Source: Bradyrhizobium sp.
GTDB taxonomy: Bacteria > Pseudomonadota > Alphaproteobacteria > Rhizobiales > Xanthobacteraceae
Direction: 5' to 3'
NCBI RefSeq assembly: GCF_004799445.1
Contig: NZ_SSNA01000055.1
Coordinates: 1 to 64,000 of the forward strand
DNA: 64,000 bases
Position numbers and translations under genes: made by a program. The notes under the pieces were generated by a model. The model saw only the letters and a program-made list of their open reading frames with translations, had not been told where the DNA came from and did no database searches. The stretch's first letter is position 1. Each line of letters opens with the position of its first letter. Of this stretch, positions 45,585-53,942 are shown in pieces.

Positions 45585-45673
45585 ACCCTCCGAATAGAGG
45601 GAGTTGGCGGACGCGCTCTGAATGTACTTGAGCCGTAGTGGACGCGCGGATGTGGCGCGGCGGATCACAGGCG
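45557..45673. repeat. Direct repeat copy 2, upstream of the small membrane protein gene
   Basis: About 117 bases, the partner of 44959-45070. It includes the perfect palindrome GGGTATGCATACCC (45576-45589) and the hairpin CCCTC-CGAATA-GAGGG. Each copy stands directly before a minus-strand gene, as a shared promoter/leader would. An ATG in the palindrome opens MHTRLRPLT in both copies. Confidence 0.8.
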
Positions 45674-45862
45674 CGAGCTCTTCAGTATCGCGCGGCGAAA
45701 TTATTGACGACCCTAGGGGTCCGCCGGATGCGCGCGCTTTTGCTGGTGTCGTCTATCGCGTATCGAACGTCGGTAATGCCTTCGAGTCGGTTCACCCCAA
45801 GCCTCTAAGAGCGAGCTTCGCTCGTCTCGACCCCGCAAGCGGGCGGGGGAGAGGGGCCAATC

Positions 45863-47146
45863 TCACGCCGCCACCGGCTTCGGCGCCCGCGAGATCGAAA
45901 GCACGATCAGCGCCGCCACGACGCATAGCGCGCCGGCGATGAAGAAGGCCGGCAGATAGCTCGCCAGCACGGTCCGCGACAACCCGGCGCCGAAAGCCGC
46001 AAAGGCGGCACCGAGCTGATGACCGGCGAAGATCCAGCCAAACACCAGATTGGCGCGCTCCGGCCCGAAGCGCTGCGCGGTCAGCCGCACCGTCGGCGGC
46101 ACCGTGGCGATCCAGTCCAGCCCATAGAACATCGCAAACAGCGACAGCCCGTAGAACGAAAAATCGGTGAACGGCAGCAGCAACAGCGACAGACCGCGCA
46201 AGCCGTAGTACCAGAACAGCAGCCAGCGATTGTCGTAGCGGTCCGACAGCCATCCCGACATGATGGTGCCGAAGAAGTCGAACACGCCCATGGCGGCGAG
46301 CAGGCTCGCGGCCTGAACCTGCGGAATGCCGAAATCGAGGCACATCGGAATCAGGTGCACCTGGATCAGGCCATTGGTGGAGGCGCCGCAGATGAAGAAT
46401 GTCGCGAACAGAATCCAGAACACCCGCGTTTTTGCGGCATCGCGCAGCGTGCCAAGCGCCGCCGCCATGATCGGCGCGGTGTTGGGAGGCGGCGCCGGCA
46501 ACGGCGCGGTGCCTTCGTCGCCGAACGGCCGCAAGCCGACGTCGCCGGGGCGATCGCGCATCACCATCAGCACGGCCAGGGCCGCGACCCCCAGCATCGC
46601 GCAGATCAGCGCCAGCGCCATCCGCCAGCCCATCCGTTCGGTGATGGCGGCCAGCAGCGGCAGGAACACCAATTGCCCGGTTGCCACGCTGGCGGTGAGA
46701 ATGCCGACCACCAGGCCGCGCCGCGCCGCGAACCAGCGTGCGGCGACGGTCGCGCCCAGCACCAGCGCGGTCATGCCGGTGCCGACACCGATCACGACGC
46801 CCCACAGCAGCATCAATTGCCAGACTTTTGTCATGGCCAGTGAAGCCACCAGCGCGGAGGCCACGATCAGCAGGGCCGACAGCGTCACGTTGCGCAGCCC
46901 ATAGCGGTTCATCAGCGCCGCGGCGAACGGGGCCATCAGTCCGAACAGGATGAAGCGGATCGACAGCGCCGAGGAAATCTCGGCCGTGGTCCAGCCGAAT
47001 TCGTGCTGCAGCGGCACGATGAAAACGCCGGGCGCGCCGACTGTGCCGGCGGTGATCAGCGCGGTGAGAAATGTGACGCCGACCATCACCCAGCCGTAAT
47101 GGATCTGGCGGCGGGCGAGGGCGGCTGACAGCCAGTTGGAGATCAT
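45863..47146 (-). CDS. MFS transporter
   Basis: A 427-residue major facilitator with 12 predicted helices in two halves split by a polar loop (RPFGDEGTAPLPAPP). The loop 2-3 motif reads APFAAALMNRYGLRNV, the usual place of GxLaDrxGrr. The start HYGWVMVGVTFLTALITAG resembles the monocarboxylate/oxalate-formate antiporter branch, so an organic acid is a reasonable guess for the substrate. No regulator or enzyme is directly coupled. CG-rich inverted arms downstream near 45805-45855 (GCGAGCTTCGCTCG, CCCGCAAGCGGGCGGGG) may end the transcript. Confidence 0.88.
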   Translation of the reverse strand: MISNWLSAALARRQIHYGWVMVGVTFLTALITAGTVGAPGVFIVPLQHEFGWTTAEISSALSIRFILFGLMAPFAAALMNRYGLRNVTLSALLIVASALVASLAMTKVWQLMLLWGVVIGVGTGMTALVLGATVAARWFAARRGLVVGILTASVATGQLVFLPLLAAITERMGWRMALALICAMLGVAALAVLMVMRDRPGDVGLRPFGDEGTAPLPAPPPNTAPIMAAALGTLRDAAKTRVFWILFATFFICGASTNGLIQVHLIPMCLDFGIPQVQAASLLAAMGVFDFFGTIMSGWLSDRYDNRWLLFWYYGLRGLSLLLLPFTDFSFYGLSLFAMFYGLDWIATVPPTVRLTAQRFGPERANLVFGWIFAGHQLGAAFAAFGAGLSRTVLASYLPAFFIAGALCVVAALIVLSISRAPKPVAA

Positions 47147-47358
47147 GGGGTTTTCTGGCCCAGCGGCGTGCGGGCGGCGGAAACGATGACGACGGGATCG
47201 GAAGCTGCGGCCATGGCGGTGATCCTGTAATACTCAGACATTGTTGGATGACATTCATCATATGATGCGCCGCAAAAAATGCAACGCATGCGTCTCATGA
47301 CAAAATGTCGTGATCGCATGAGCGACGCGGGGGGCAGCTTGGACTAACAGCCAAAGCT
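47147..47358. other. Promoter-side gap of the MFS gene
   Basis: With the repeat that follows, this is a 325-base gap without a gene. It contains CATCATATGATG (listed separately) and AT-rich stretches such as CGCAAAAAATGC. No coding sequence is supported. Confidence 0.6.
47256..47267. promoter_or_regulatory. Perfect 12-base palindrome upstream of the MFS gene
   Basis: CATCATATGATG is fully self-complementary and lies 110 bases before the MFS start. The nearby GTTGGATGACAT adds a further related half. It is a candidate operator for an unlinked regulator. Confidence 0.4.
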
Positions 47359-47460
47359 GTCATCATCCGCGAAAGCGGATGATCCAGTAAACGCAAGCCG
47401 TCTCGGCCTACACAAACGTCACGGCGTACTGGAGGCCCCGCATGCGCGGGGCTTGACGGC
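47359..47460. repeat. Intergenic repeat, TCATCATCCGCGAAAGCGGATGATCC type
   Basis: CATCATCCGC-GAAA-GCGGATGATC is a strong hairpin at the left, and GGCCCCGCATGCGCGGGGC another at the right. Similar blocks are common between genes in Bradyrhizobium. It sits just after the enoyl-CoA hydratase stop and could act as its terminator. Confidence 0.65.
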
Positions 47461-47471
47461 CTCGTCCAGCG

Positions 47472-48242
47472 TCACCGCTTCCGGTCGATAAACCCCTGCA
47501 TCAGCCGCTGCGGTTCACCGGTCTGGAACGATTGCCCGAACACGCCGACGCTGAAATCGACGGATTGCTTTAGCGGCAGTTCCTCCCATTGCCGGAGCAG
47601 GGCCTTTTGCGCGCGCAAGGCTTCCGGGGCGCATTCCAGCAGCGCCGCGACGGTCTTTTCGACCGCAGCGTCCAGACCGCCTTCCGGCGCCACCACATCG
47701 ACCAGCCCCCAGGCGAGAGCGGTGGCGGCGTCGATATTCTCGGCTGTCATCACCAGCCAGCGGGCTCGGCCCGAACCGATCAGGCGCGGCAACAGCGCGG
47801 CATGGATGACGGAGGGGATACCGACTCTCACTTCCGGCATGCCAAATCGGGCGTCGTGCGCGGCGATCCGGAAGTCGCAGCATGCGGCGACTTCGAGGCC
47901 GCCGCCGAGGCACCAGCCGGGCATCCGGGCGATCACCGGCGAGGGAAACGACCGCACCGCCTCGCAGAGATCGCGCAAGCCGGTGATGAATTTCTCGGCC
48001 GAGGCCTGATCGAGCTTCGCCATTTCCTTGATGTCGGCGCCGCCGATCAGGCTCTTTTCGCTCTGCCCGGCCATGACCAGCACGCGAATTTGCCGCTCGG
48101 TTGCCAGAGCTTCCAGCCCTTCGCGGACGCCGGTAATGGCGGCAGATCCGAGAATATTGAGCGAGCCGGCGTTGCAGATCGTCAGGCGGACGACGCCGCG
48201 CGGGTCGCGATCGACGCCGCAATAGGGATTGAGCATGTGCAT
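47472..48242 (-). CDS. Enoyl-CoA hydratase/isomerase family protein
   Basis: A 256-residue crotonase-fold protein. The CoA/oxyanion motif is GGADIKEMAKLD near residue 67 and the second is GWCLGGGLEVAACCDFRIA near 108. The acidic position is in RFGMPEVRVGIPS, so a hydratase or isomerase is likely. The ATG at 48242 (MHMLNPY) suits the family; an ATG two codons later and an in-frame start at 48296 are possible. It is divergent from the TetR gene at 48444. Confidence 0.87.
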   Translation of the reverse strand: MHMLNPYCGVDRDPRGVVRLTICNAGSLNILGSAAITGVREGLEALATERQIRVLVMAGQSEKSLIGGADIKEMAKLDQASAEKFITGLRDLCEAVRSFPSPVIARMPGWCLGGGLEVAACCDFRIAAHDARFGMPEVRVGIPSVIHAALLPRLIGSGRARWLVMTAENIDAATALAWGLVDVVAPEGGLDAAVEKTVAALLECAPEALRAQKALLRQWEELPLKQSVDFSVGVFGQSFQTGEPQRLMQGFIDRKR

Positions 48243-48443
48243 GGACGGTCTCGCGATGGGGAAGCATTGGGGCGGATCGTGCCACTTCCCGGGCAAAACC
48301 GGGCCTTGTCAAGGCCGGCGGGAGCGGCGATCGCCGCGATGGCGACAGCCGACAAACGAAATAAAATGCAGCTTTCCGAGGTTGCGGATGTTATGACGGT
48401 GCGGCGAGTTATTATATGACTTCAAACATCTTATGGGACCGCC

Positions 48444-49082
48444 ATGCGATACTCCAGGGAACACAAGCTCGAGACTCACGCGCGGATCGTGAAGAAGGCC
48501 TCGGTGCGGCTTCGCGAAAAGGGCGCTCACGGCATCGGCGTTGCCGATCTCATGAAGGACGCCGGTCTCACCCATGGCGGGTTCTACGCCCATTTCGATT
48601 CGCGCGAAGCCCTGGTGATCGAGGCCTTTACGCATGCGATGGACCGATCGACGGAGCGCTGGCGAAAACTGGGGGAGCAGACCGCGCCCGAGAAGCGCCT
48701 GGCCACCATCGTGAATTCCTATCTGACGCCAATTCATCGCGACGATCCCGGCCACGGTTGCGCCGTACCGGCGCTGGGCGCGGAAATCGCCCGCGAGAGC
48801 GCAAAGACGCGAAGGGTGTTCGCGGGCAGGCTGGAGCAGATGATCGACATGCTCGCCGCGCAAATTCCCGGCGTCCCGCGCAAGGCCGCGCGCAAGCAGG
48901 CGATGGCGGCACTCGCGACCATGGTGGGGACGCTGGTGCTGGCCCGCATCGCCGGCAGCGGCGAGTTTTCCGAGGAAATACTGGGTGCCGGGCGCGACGC
49001 GCTGCTCAAGCCGACGGCGGCGCCGGTGCCGAGGCCACGGAAATCCAGGCCCAGCAAAGCCGCCACATCGGCGCCGCACTGA
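48444..49082 (+). CDS. TetR/AcrR-family transcriptional regulator
   Basis: A 212-residue regulator. Its N-terminal DNA-binding helices contain GIGVADLMKDAGLTHGGFYAHF followed by SREALV, a strong TetR signature. The C-terminal domain matches the group with HRDDPGHGCAVPALGAEIAR. It sits between a divergent enoyl-CoA hydratase and the valine-catabolic genes that follow after 165 bases, and probably regulates one or both, perhaps with a CoA ester as ligand (inference). Confidence 0.88.
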   Translation: MRYSREHKLETHARIVKKASVRLREKGAHGIGVADLMKDAGLTHGGFYAHFDSREALVIEAFTHAMDRSTERWRKLGEQTAPEKRLATIVNSYLTPIHRDDPGHGCAVPALGAEIARESAKTRRVFAGRLEQMIDMLAAQIPGVPRKAARKQAMAALATMVGTLVLARIAGSGEFSEEILGAGRDALLKPTAAPVPRPRKSRPSKAATSAPH

Positions 49083-49247
49083 GGGTCCTCGCCGGGGCGC
49101 ATTCGACGTTGGTCGTAGGCGGCGAAAAACGCCGCCAAAGCCCGCATTTTCGCAAATCCGTTGCGCGTTGAAAAACCTTTCCAAAGCCGGCAAAGACTGC
49201 AAGATGCTGCCAAAATCGGCACCCTTGCAAAGGCCCTGGAGGAACGC

Positions 49248-50744
49248 ATGCGTATGATCGGACACTTTATCGGCGGCCGCGAGGTCAAGGGCACATCGGG
49301 CCGCTTTGCGGACGTATTTGAGCCGATGACCGGCGACGTCCAGGCCCAGGTGGCGCTGGCCTCAAAAGCCGAACTGCGTGCGGCGGTCGAGAATGCCAAA
49401 GCGGCGCAGCCGGAATGGGGCGCCACCAACCCGCAGCGCCGGGTTCGTGTCCTGATGAAGTTCCTGGAACTGGTGGCGCGCGACAATGACGCCTTGGCCG
49501 AATTGCTTGCCCGCGAACACGGCAAGACGATTCCCGACGCGAAAGGCGATATTCTGCGTGGCGTCGAAGTCGTGGAGTTCGCTCTCGGCATTCCGCAAAT
49601 GATGAAAGGCGAATATACCGAGGGCGCAGGTCCCGGCATCGACATCTATTCGATGCGGCAACCCTTAGGCGTAGTTGCCGGCATCACGCCGTTCAATTTC
49701 CCGGCGATGATTCCGATGTGGAAATTTGCCCCCGCGATTGCCTGCGGCAATGCGTTCGTGCTCAAGCCGTCGGAGCGTGACCCCGGCGTTCCGATGAGGC
49801 TTGCCGAGTTGATGCTGGAGGCGGGATTGCCGCCGGGCATCCTCAATGTCGTCAACGGCGACAAGGAAGCGGTTGACGCTATCCTCGACGATCCCGATAT
49901 CCGCGCGGTCGGCTTTGTCGGTTCGTCCGCGATCGCCCAGTACATCTATGAGCGGGCGGCAGCGACCGGCAAGCGCGCGCAGTGTTTCGGCGGCGCCAAG
50001 AATCACGCCATCATCATGCCGGATGCCGACATGGATCAGACCGTCGACGCGCTGGTGGGAGCCGGATACGGCGCGGCCGGCGAGCGCTGCATGGCGGTGT
50101 CGGTCGCGGTCCCCGTCGGCAAGACCACGGCCGACCGGCTGATGGAAAAGCTGATTCCGCGCGTTGAGAACCTGAAAATCGGCCCGTCGATCGATCCGAC
50201 CGCCGATTTCGGTCCGCTGGTGACCAGAGCGGCGCTGGAGCGGGTCAAGGACTATGTCGAGATCGGCATCAAGGAAGGTGCCAAGCTCGCGGTCGACGGC
50301 CGCGGCTTCAAGATGCAGGGCTACGAGAACGGCTTCTACATGGGCGGCTGCCTGTTCGACAATGTCACCAAGGACATGCGGATCTACAAGGAAGAGATTT
50401 TTGGTCCGGTGTTGTCCGTGGTACGCGCCCATGACTACGATGAGGCGCTGAGACTGCCGTCCGATCACGACTACGGCAACGGCGTTGCAATCTTTACCCG
50501 TGACGGCGACGCCGCACGCGACTTCGCCGCCAAGGTCAATGTCGGCATGGTCGGCATCAACGTGCCGATCCCGGTGCCGGTCGCCTATTATACCTTCGGG
50601 GGCTGGAAGCGTTCCGGTTTCGGCGATCTCAATCAATATGGGCCGGACTCGATCCGCTTCTACACCAAGACCAAGACGGTGACCTCGCGCTGGCCTTCGG
50701 GCGTCAAGGAAGGCGCGGAGTTCTCGATTCCGACGATGAATTGA
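49248..50744 (+). CDS. mmsA: CoA-acylating methylmalonate-semialdehyde dehydrogenase
   Basis: A 498-residue aldehyde dehydrogenase. MmsA features are FIGGREVKGTSGR at the start, QPLGVVAGITPFNFPAMIPMW, and the catalytic Cys in GAAGERCMAVSVAV near residue 285. The end AYYTFGGWKRSGFGDLNQYG is also typical. It converts methylmalonate semialdehyde, NAD and CoA to propionyl-CoA, the last step of valine breakdown. The ATG at 49248 follows GGAGGA. The other valine genes follow immediately on the same strand. Confidence 0.95.
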   Translation: MRMIGHFIGGREVKGTSGRFADVFEPMTGDVQAQVALASKAELRAAVENAKAAQPEWGATNPQRRVRVLMKFLELVARDNDALAELLAREHGKTIPDAKGDILRGVEVVEFALGIPQMMKGEYTEGAGPGIDIYSMRQPLGVVAGITPFNFPAMIPMWKFAPAIACGNAFVLKPSERDPGVPMRLAELMLEAGLPPGILNVVNGDKEAVDAILDDPDIRAVGFVGSSAIAQYIYERAAATGKRAQCFGGAKNHAIIMPDADMDQTVDALVGAGYGAAGERCMAVSVAVPVGKTTADRLMEKLIPRVENLKIGPSIDPTADFGPLVTRAALERVKDYVEIGIKEGAKLAVDGRGFKMQGYENGFYMGGCLFDNVTKDMRIYKEEIFGPVLSVVRAHDYDEALRLPSDHDYGNGVAIFTRDGDAARDFAAKVNVGMVGINVPIPVPVAYYTFGGWKRSGFGDLNQYGPDSIRFYTKTKTVTSRWPSGVKEGAEFSIPTMN

Positions 50745-50782
50745 GCGAGCGCGACGGTCTCGTGGATAGGCGCGAACATTAG

Positions 50783-51928
50783 ATGCAATTCGCTCTCAAC
50801 GAGGACCAGCTTGCGGTTCGCGACATGGCGCGGGATTTCGCCGCGGAAAAAATCGCGCCGCATGCGATCCGCTGGGATGAAGAGAAGCATTTCCCGGTCG
50901 ATGTGATGCGCGAGGCGGCGACGCTCGGCATCGGCGGCATCTATATCCGCGACGATGTCGGCGGCTCGGCGCTGACGCGGTTCGACGCGGCGCTGATCTT
51001 CGAGGCGCTGGCGCAGGGCTGTCCGACGGTGTCGGCCTTCATCTCGATCCACAACATGGCGGCCTGGATGATCGATGCCTATGGCAACGATACCCAGCGC
51101 AAAAAGTGGCTGCCGAAGCTGTGCACCATGGAGTATTTGGCGAGCTACTGCCTGACCGAACCTGGCTCGGGATCGGATGCGGCGGCGTTGCGAACCCGGG
51201 CGGTACGTGACGGCGACCACTATATCCTCAACGGCCAGAAGCAGTTCATTTCCGGCGCCGGCAAAGGCGACATCTATGTGGTGATGGCGCGGACCGGCGA
51301 GGGCGGCCCCGGCGGCATCTCGACGCTGGTGATCGAGGGCGACACGCCCGGGCTCTCGCTCGGCGCCAACGAGCGCAAGATGGGCTGGAACGCGCAGCCG
51401 ACCCGAGCAGTGATGTTCGAGAATGCGCGGGTGCCGGTCGCCAACCGGCTCGGTGACGAAGGCATCGGCTTCAAGATCGCGATGGCCGGGCTCGACGGCG
51501 GCCGCATCAACATCGCCGCCTGCTCGCTGGGCGGCGCGCAATGTGCGCTCGACAAGTCGCTGGCCTATATGAAGGAGCGCAAGGCCTTCGGCAAGCGCCT
51601 CGACGAATTCCAGGCGCTGCAATTTCGTCTTGCCGACATGGCGACCGAACTGGAGGCGGCGCGGACCTTCGTCTGGCGCGCCGCCGCCGCACTCGACCGC
51701 AAGGATCCCGACGCCACCATGTTGTGCGCGATGGCAAAACGCTTCGGCACCGATGTCGGGTTCGAGGTCGCCAACCAGGCGCTGCAACTGCATGGCGGCT
51801 ATGGCTATCTCAGCGAATACGGCATCGAGAAAATCGTGCGCGATCTGCGCGTGCACCAGATTCTCGAAGGCACCAACGAAATCATGCGGCTGATCGTGGC
51901 CCGCAAGCTGATCGAGGGGGCGCGATGA
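50783..51928 (+). CDS. Isobutyryl-CoA dehydrogenase (acyl-CoA dehydrogenase family)
   Basis: A 381-residue flavoenzyme of normal acyl-CoA dehydrogenase length. It has [16 protein letters not shown] and [16 protein letters not shown] for the flavin and substrate, and a complete C-terminal active site [30 protein letters not shown] with the catalytic Glu in ILEGT. Placement between mmsA and the 3-hydroxyisobutyryl-CoA hydrolase argues for isobutyryl-CoA as substrate. It overlaps the next gene by four bases (ATGA). Confidence 0.92.
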   Translation: MQFALNEDQLAVRDMARDFAAEKIAPHAIRWDEEKHFPVDVMREAATLGIGGIYIRDDVGGSALTRFDAALIFEALAQGCPTVSAFISIHNMAAWMIDAYGNDTQRKKWLPKLCTMEYLASYCLTEPGSGSDAAALRTRAVRDGDHYILNGQKQFISGAGKGDIYVVMARTGEGGPGGISTLVIEGDTPGLSLGANERKMGWNAQPTRAVMFENARVPVANRLGDEGIGFKIAMAGLDGGRINIAACSLGGAQCALDKSLAYMKERKAFGKRLDEFQALQFRLADMATELEAARTFVWRAAAALDRKDPDATMLCAMAKRFGTDVGFEVANQALQLHGGYGYLSEYGIEKIVRDLRVHQILEGTNEIMRLIVARKLIEGAR

Positions 51929-53016
51929 CGGCTCCGGCTGCGCTCGCGGATTCCGAAGGCGATCTTATCGTTCGGCGCGAAAACTCGGCCGGAATCATTC
52001 GTCTGAACCGGCCGAAAGCACTCAATGCGGTGACGCTGGAGATGTCGCTCGGCATCGATGCGGCGCTCGATCGGTTCGAGTCGGATCCGGCGATTGCGGT
52101 GGTCTTGCTGGAAGGGGCGGGTGAACGCGGCCTGTGCGCGGGCGGAGACGTTCGCGGACTTTATGAGAGTTCGCGGGCAGGCGGTGACCTTGGCAAGATC
52201 TTCTGGCGCCAAGAATACATCATGAACGCGCGCATCGCGAAATATCCAAAGCCGTATGTCGCGTTCATGGACGGGTTGGTGATGGGAGGCGGCGTCGGTT
52301 TGTCGGCCCACGCCCGCCATCGCGTCGTGACCGAGAAGACCAAATTGGCGATGCCTGAAGTGGGTCTCGGTTTCTTTCCCGATGTCGGCGGCACATGGCT
52401 GCTGTCGCGCTCGCCGGGCGAGATCGGGACCTATTTTGGCCTGACCGGCCAGACCATGAATGGCCCCGATGCGATTTATGCGCGGTTTGCCGACGCGGTC
52501 GTTCCATCAAGCAAGCTGTCCGCTTTGCGCGAAGTCCTCACCAAAATCCGCCCCGGCACGGCATCGGGCGATGTCCAGAGACTGATCGATGGCTTTGCGA
52601 CCGGCGAGGCCGCTGGTCCGGTCGCCGCCATGCAGGCCAAGATCGATGGCTGGTTTGGCCATGACCGGATGGAAGATATTTTCGCGGCACTGCAGCGCGA
52701 TGGGTCGGAGCTCGCGCAATCGACACTCAAGACATTGAACGAGAAGTCGCCGCGCGGCATGGTGGTCGGCCTCAAGCTGCTGCGGCTGGGCCGTCGCTCC
52801 TCGTCGCTGGAAGCGTGTCTGGTGCGGGAATATCGCGCCGCGCTGGAAGTATTTCGAAGCGACGATTTTCGCGAAGGCGTGCGTGCGGCCGTCATCGACA
52901 AGGACCGCAATCCCCGTTGGTCGCCGCCGCGCGTCGAGGATGTCACGCCCGGCATGCTGGCGCCCTATTTGGCGGAAATCGGCGCCGACGAACTGGTGTT
53001 CCAGCACATAACATAG
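51925..53016 (+). CDS. 3-hydroxyisobutyryl-CoA hydrolase (crotonase family)
   Basis: A 363-residue protein, longer than hydratases and typical of HIBYL-CoA hydrolases. It has [30 protein letters not shown] for the oxyanion hole, [18 protein letters not shown], and the acidic pair region [19 protein letters not shown]. It releases free 3-hydroxyisobutyrate from its CoA ester in valine breakdown. The ATGA overlap with the dehydrogenase gene and the mmsB gene 26 bases later make a coherent pathway. Confidence 0.92.
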   Translation: MTAPAALADSEGDLIVRRENSAGIIRLNRPKALNAVTLEMSLGIDAALDRFESDPAIAVVLLEGAGERGLCAGGDVRGLYESSRAGGDLGKIFWRQEYIMNARIAKYPKPYVAFMDGLVMGGGVGLSAHARHRVVTEKTKLAMPEVGLGFFPDVGGTWLLSRSPGEIGTYFGLTGQTMNGPDAIYARFADAVVPSSKLSALREVLTKIRPGTASGDVQRLIDGFATGEAAGPVAAMQAKIDGWFGHDRMEDIFAALQRDGSELAQSTLKTLNEKSPRGMVVGLKLLRLGRRSSSLEACLVREYRAALEVFRSDDFREGVRAAVIDKDRNPRWSPPRVEDVTPGMLAPYLAEIGADELVFQHIT

Positions 53017-53042
53017 AAACGGCTGAGCGGAGGGAGTTGGAA

Positions 53043-53930
53043 ATGGCAAGCATCGCGTTCATAGGTCTCGGCAACATGGGCGGCCCGATGGCGGCCAATC
53101 TGGTCAAGGCCGGCCACAAGGTTGTGGCATTCGATCTGGTGGCGGCCTCGCGCGATCAAGCCAAGGCCGACGGCGCGGCGATTGCCGAAAGCACGGTGGC
53201 CGCGGTCAAAGGCGCCGAGGTCGTCGTCACGATGTTGCCGGCAGGCAGGCACGTGCTCTCGGTCTGGAACGAGGTCGTCCCGGCGATGGCAAAGGGGGCG
53301 CTGATCATCGATTGCTCGACGATCGATGTCGAAAGCGCCAAGCAGTCCCATGCGCTGGCCTCAAAACACGGCGTTGGTTCGGTCGATGCGCCGGTCTCCG
53401 GCGGCACCGGCGGCGCCAAAGGCGCGACGCTGACCTTCATGTGCGGCGGCGAAGAAAAGGCATTCGCGGCTGCCAGGCCGGTGCTGGAAAACATGGGCAA
53501 GAAGATCGTGCATTGCGGCGGCGCCGGCGCCGGCCAGGCGGCGAAAATCTGCAACAACATGATCCTTGGGATTTCCATGATCGCGGTCAGCGAGGCCTTT
53601 GCGCTCGCCGAGAAGCTCGGGCTATCGCATCAGGCGCTGTTCGACGTCGCCTCGACGTCGTCGGGGCAATGCTGGTCGCTGACATCCTACTGCCCGGTGC
53701 CGGGCCCGGTGCCGACCTCGCCGGCGAACAATGACTACAAACCGGGTTTTGCCGCGGCGCTGATGGTGAAGGACCTGACGCTGGCGCAGGATGCCGCCAC
53801 GGCCGCAGGTGCTGCGACGCCGCTCGGCAAGCATGCGCAGGAAATCTACAAGGCGTTCGACGCCGCGGGAAATGGCGGGGTCGATTTCTCGGGGATCATC
53901 CGGCACGTTCGCGGCCTTTCCGGAAAATAG
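53043..53930 (+). CDS. mmsB: 3-hydroxyisobutyrate dehydrogenase
   Basis: A 295-residue beta-hydroxyacid dehydrogenase with the NAD-binding FIGLGNMGGPMAANLVKAGH, the substrate loop DAPVSGGTGGAKGATLTFM, and the catalytic Lys in GAGQAAKICNNM near residue 170. The C-terminal NNDYKPGFAAALMVKDLTLA is characteristic of MmsB. It oxidises 3-hydroxyisobutyrate to methylmalonate semialdehyde for MmsA. GGAGGGAGTT precedes the ATG. Confidence 0.95.
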   Translation: MASIAFIGLGNMGGPMAANLVKAGHKVVAFDLVAASRDQAKADGAAIAESTVAAVKGAEVVVTMLPAGRHVLSVWNEVVPAMAKGALIIDCSTIDVESAKQSHALASKHGVGSVDAPVSGGTGGAKGATLTFMCGGEEKAFAAARPVLENMGKKIVHCGGAGAGQAAKICNNMILGISMIAVSEAFALAEKLGLSHQALFDVASTSSGQCWSLTSYCPVPGPVPTSPANNDYKPGFAAALMVKDLTLAQDAATAAGAATPLGKHAQEIYKAFDAAGNGGVDFSGIIRHVRGLSGK

Positions 53931-53942
53931 CTGACAAGACTG

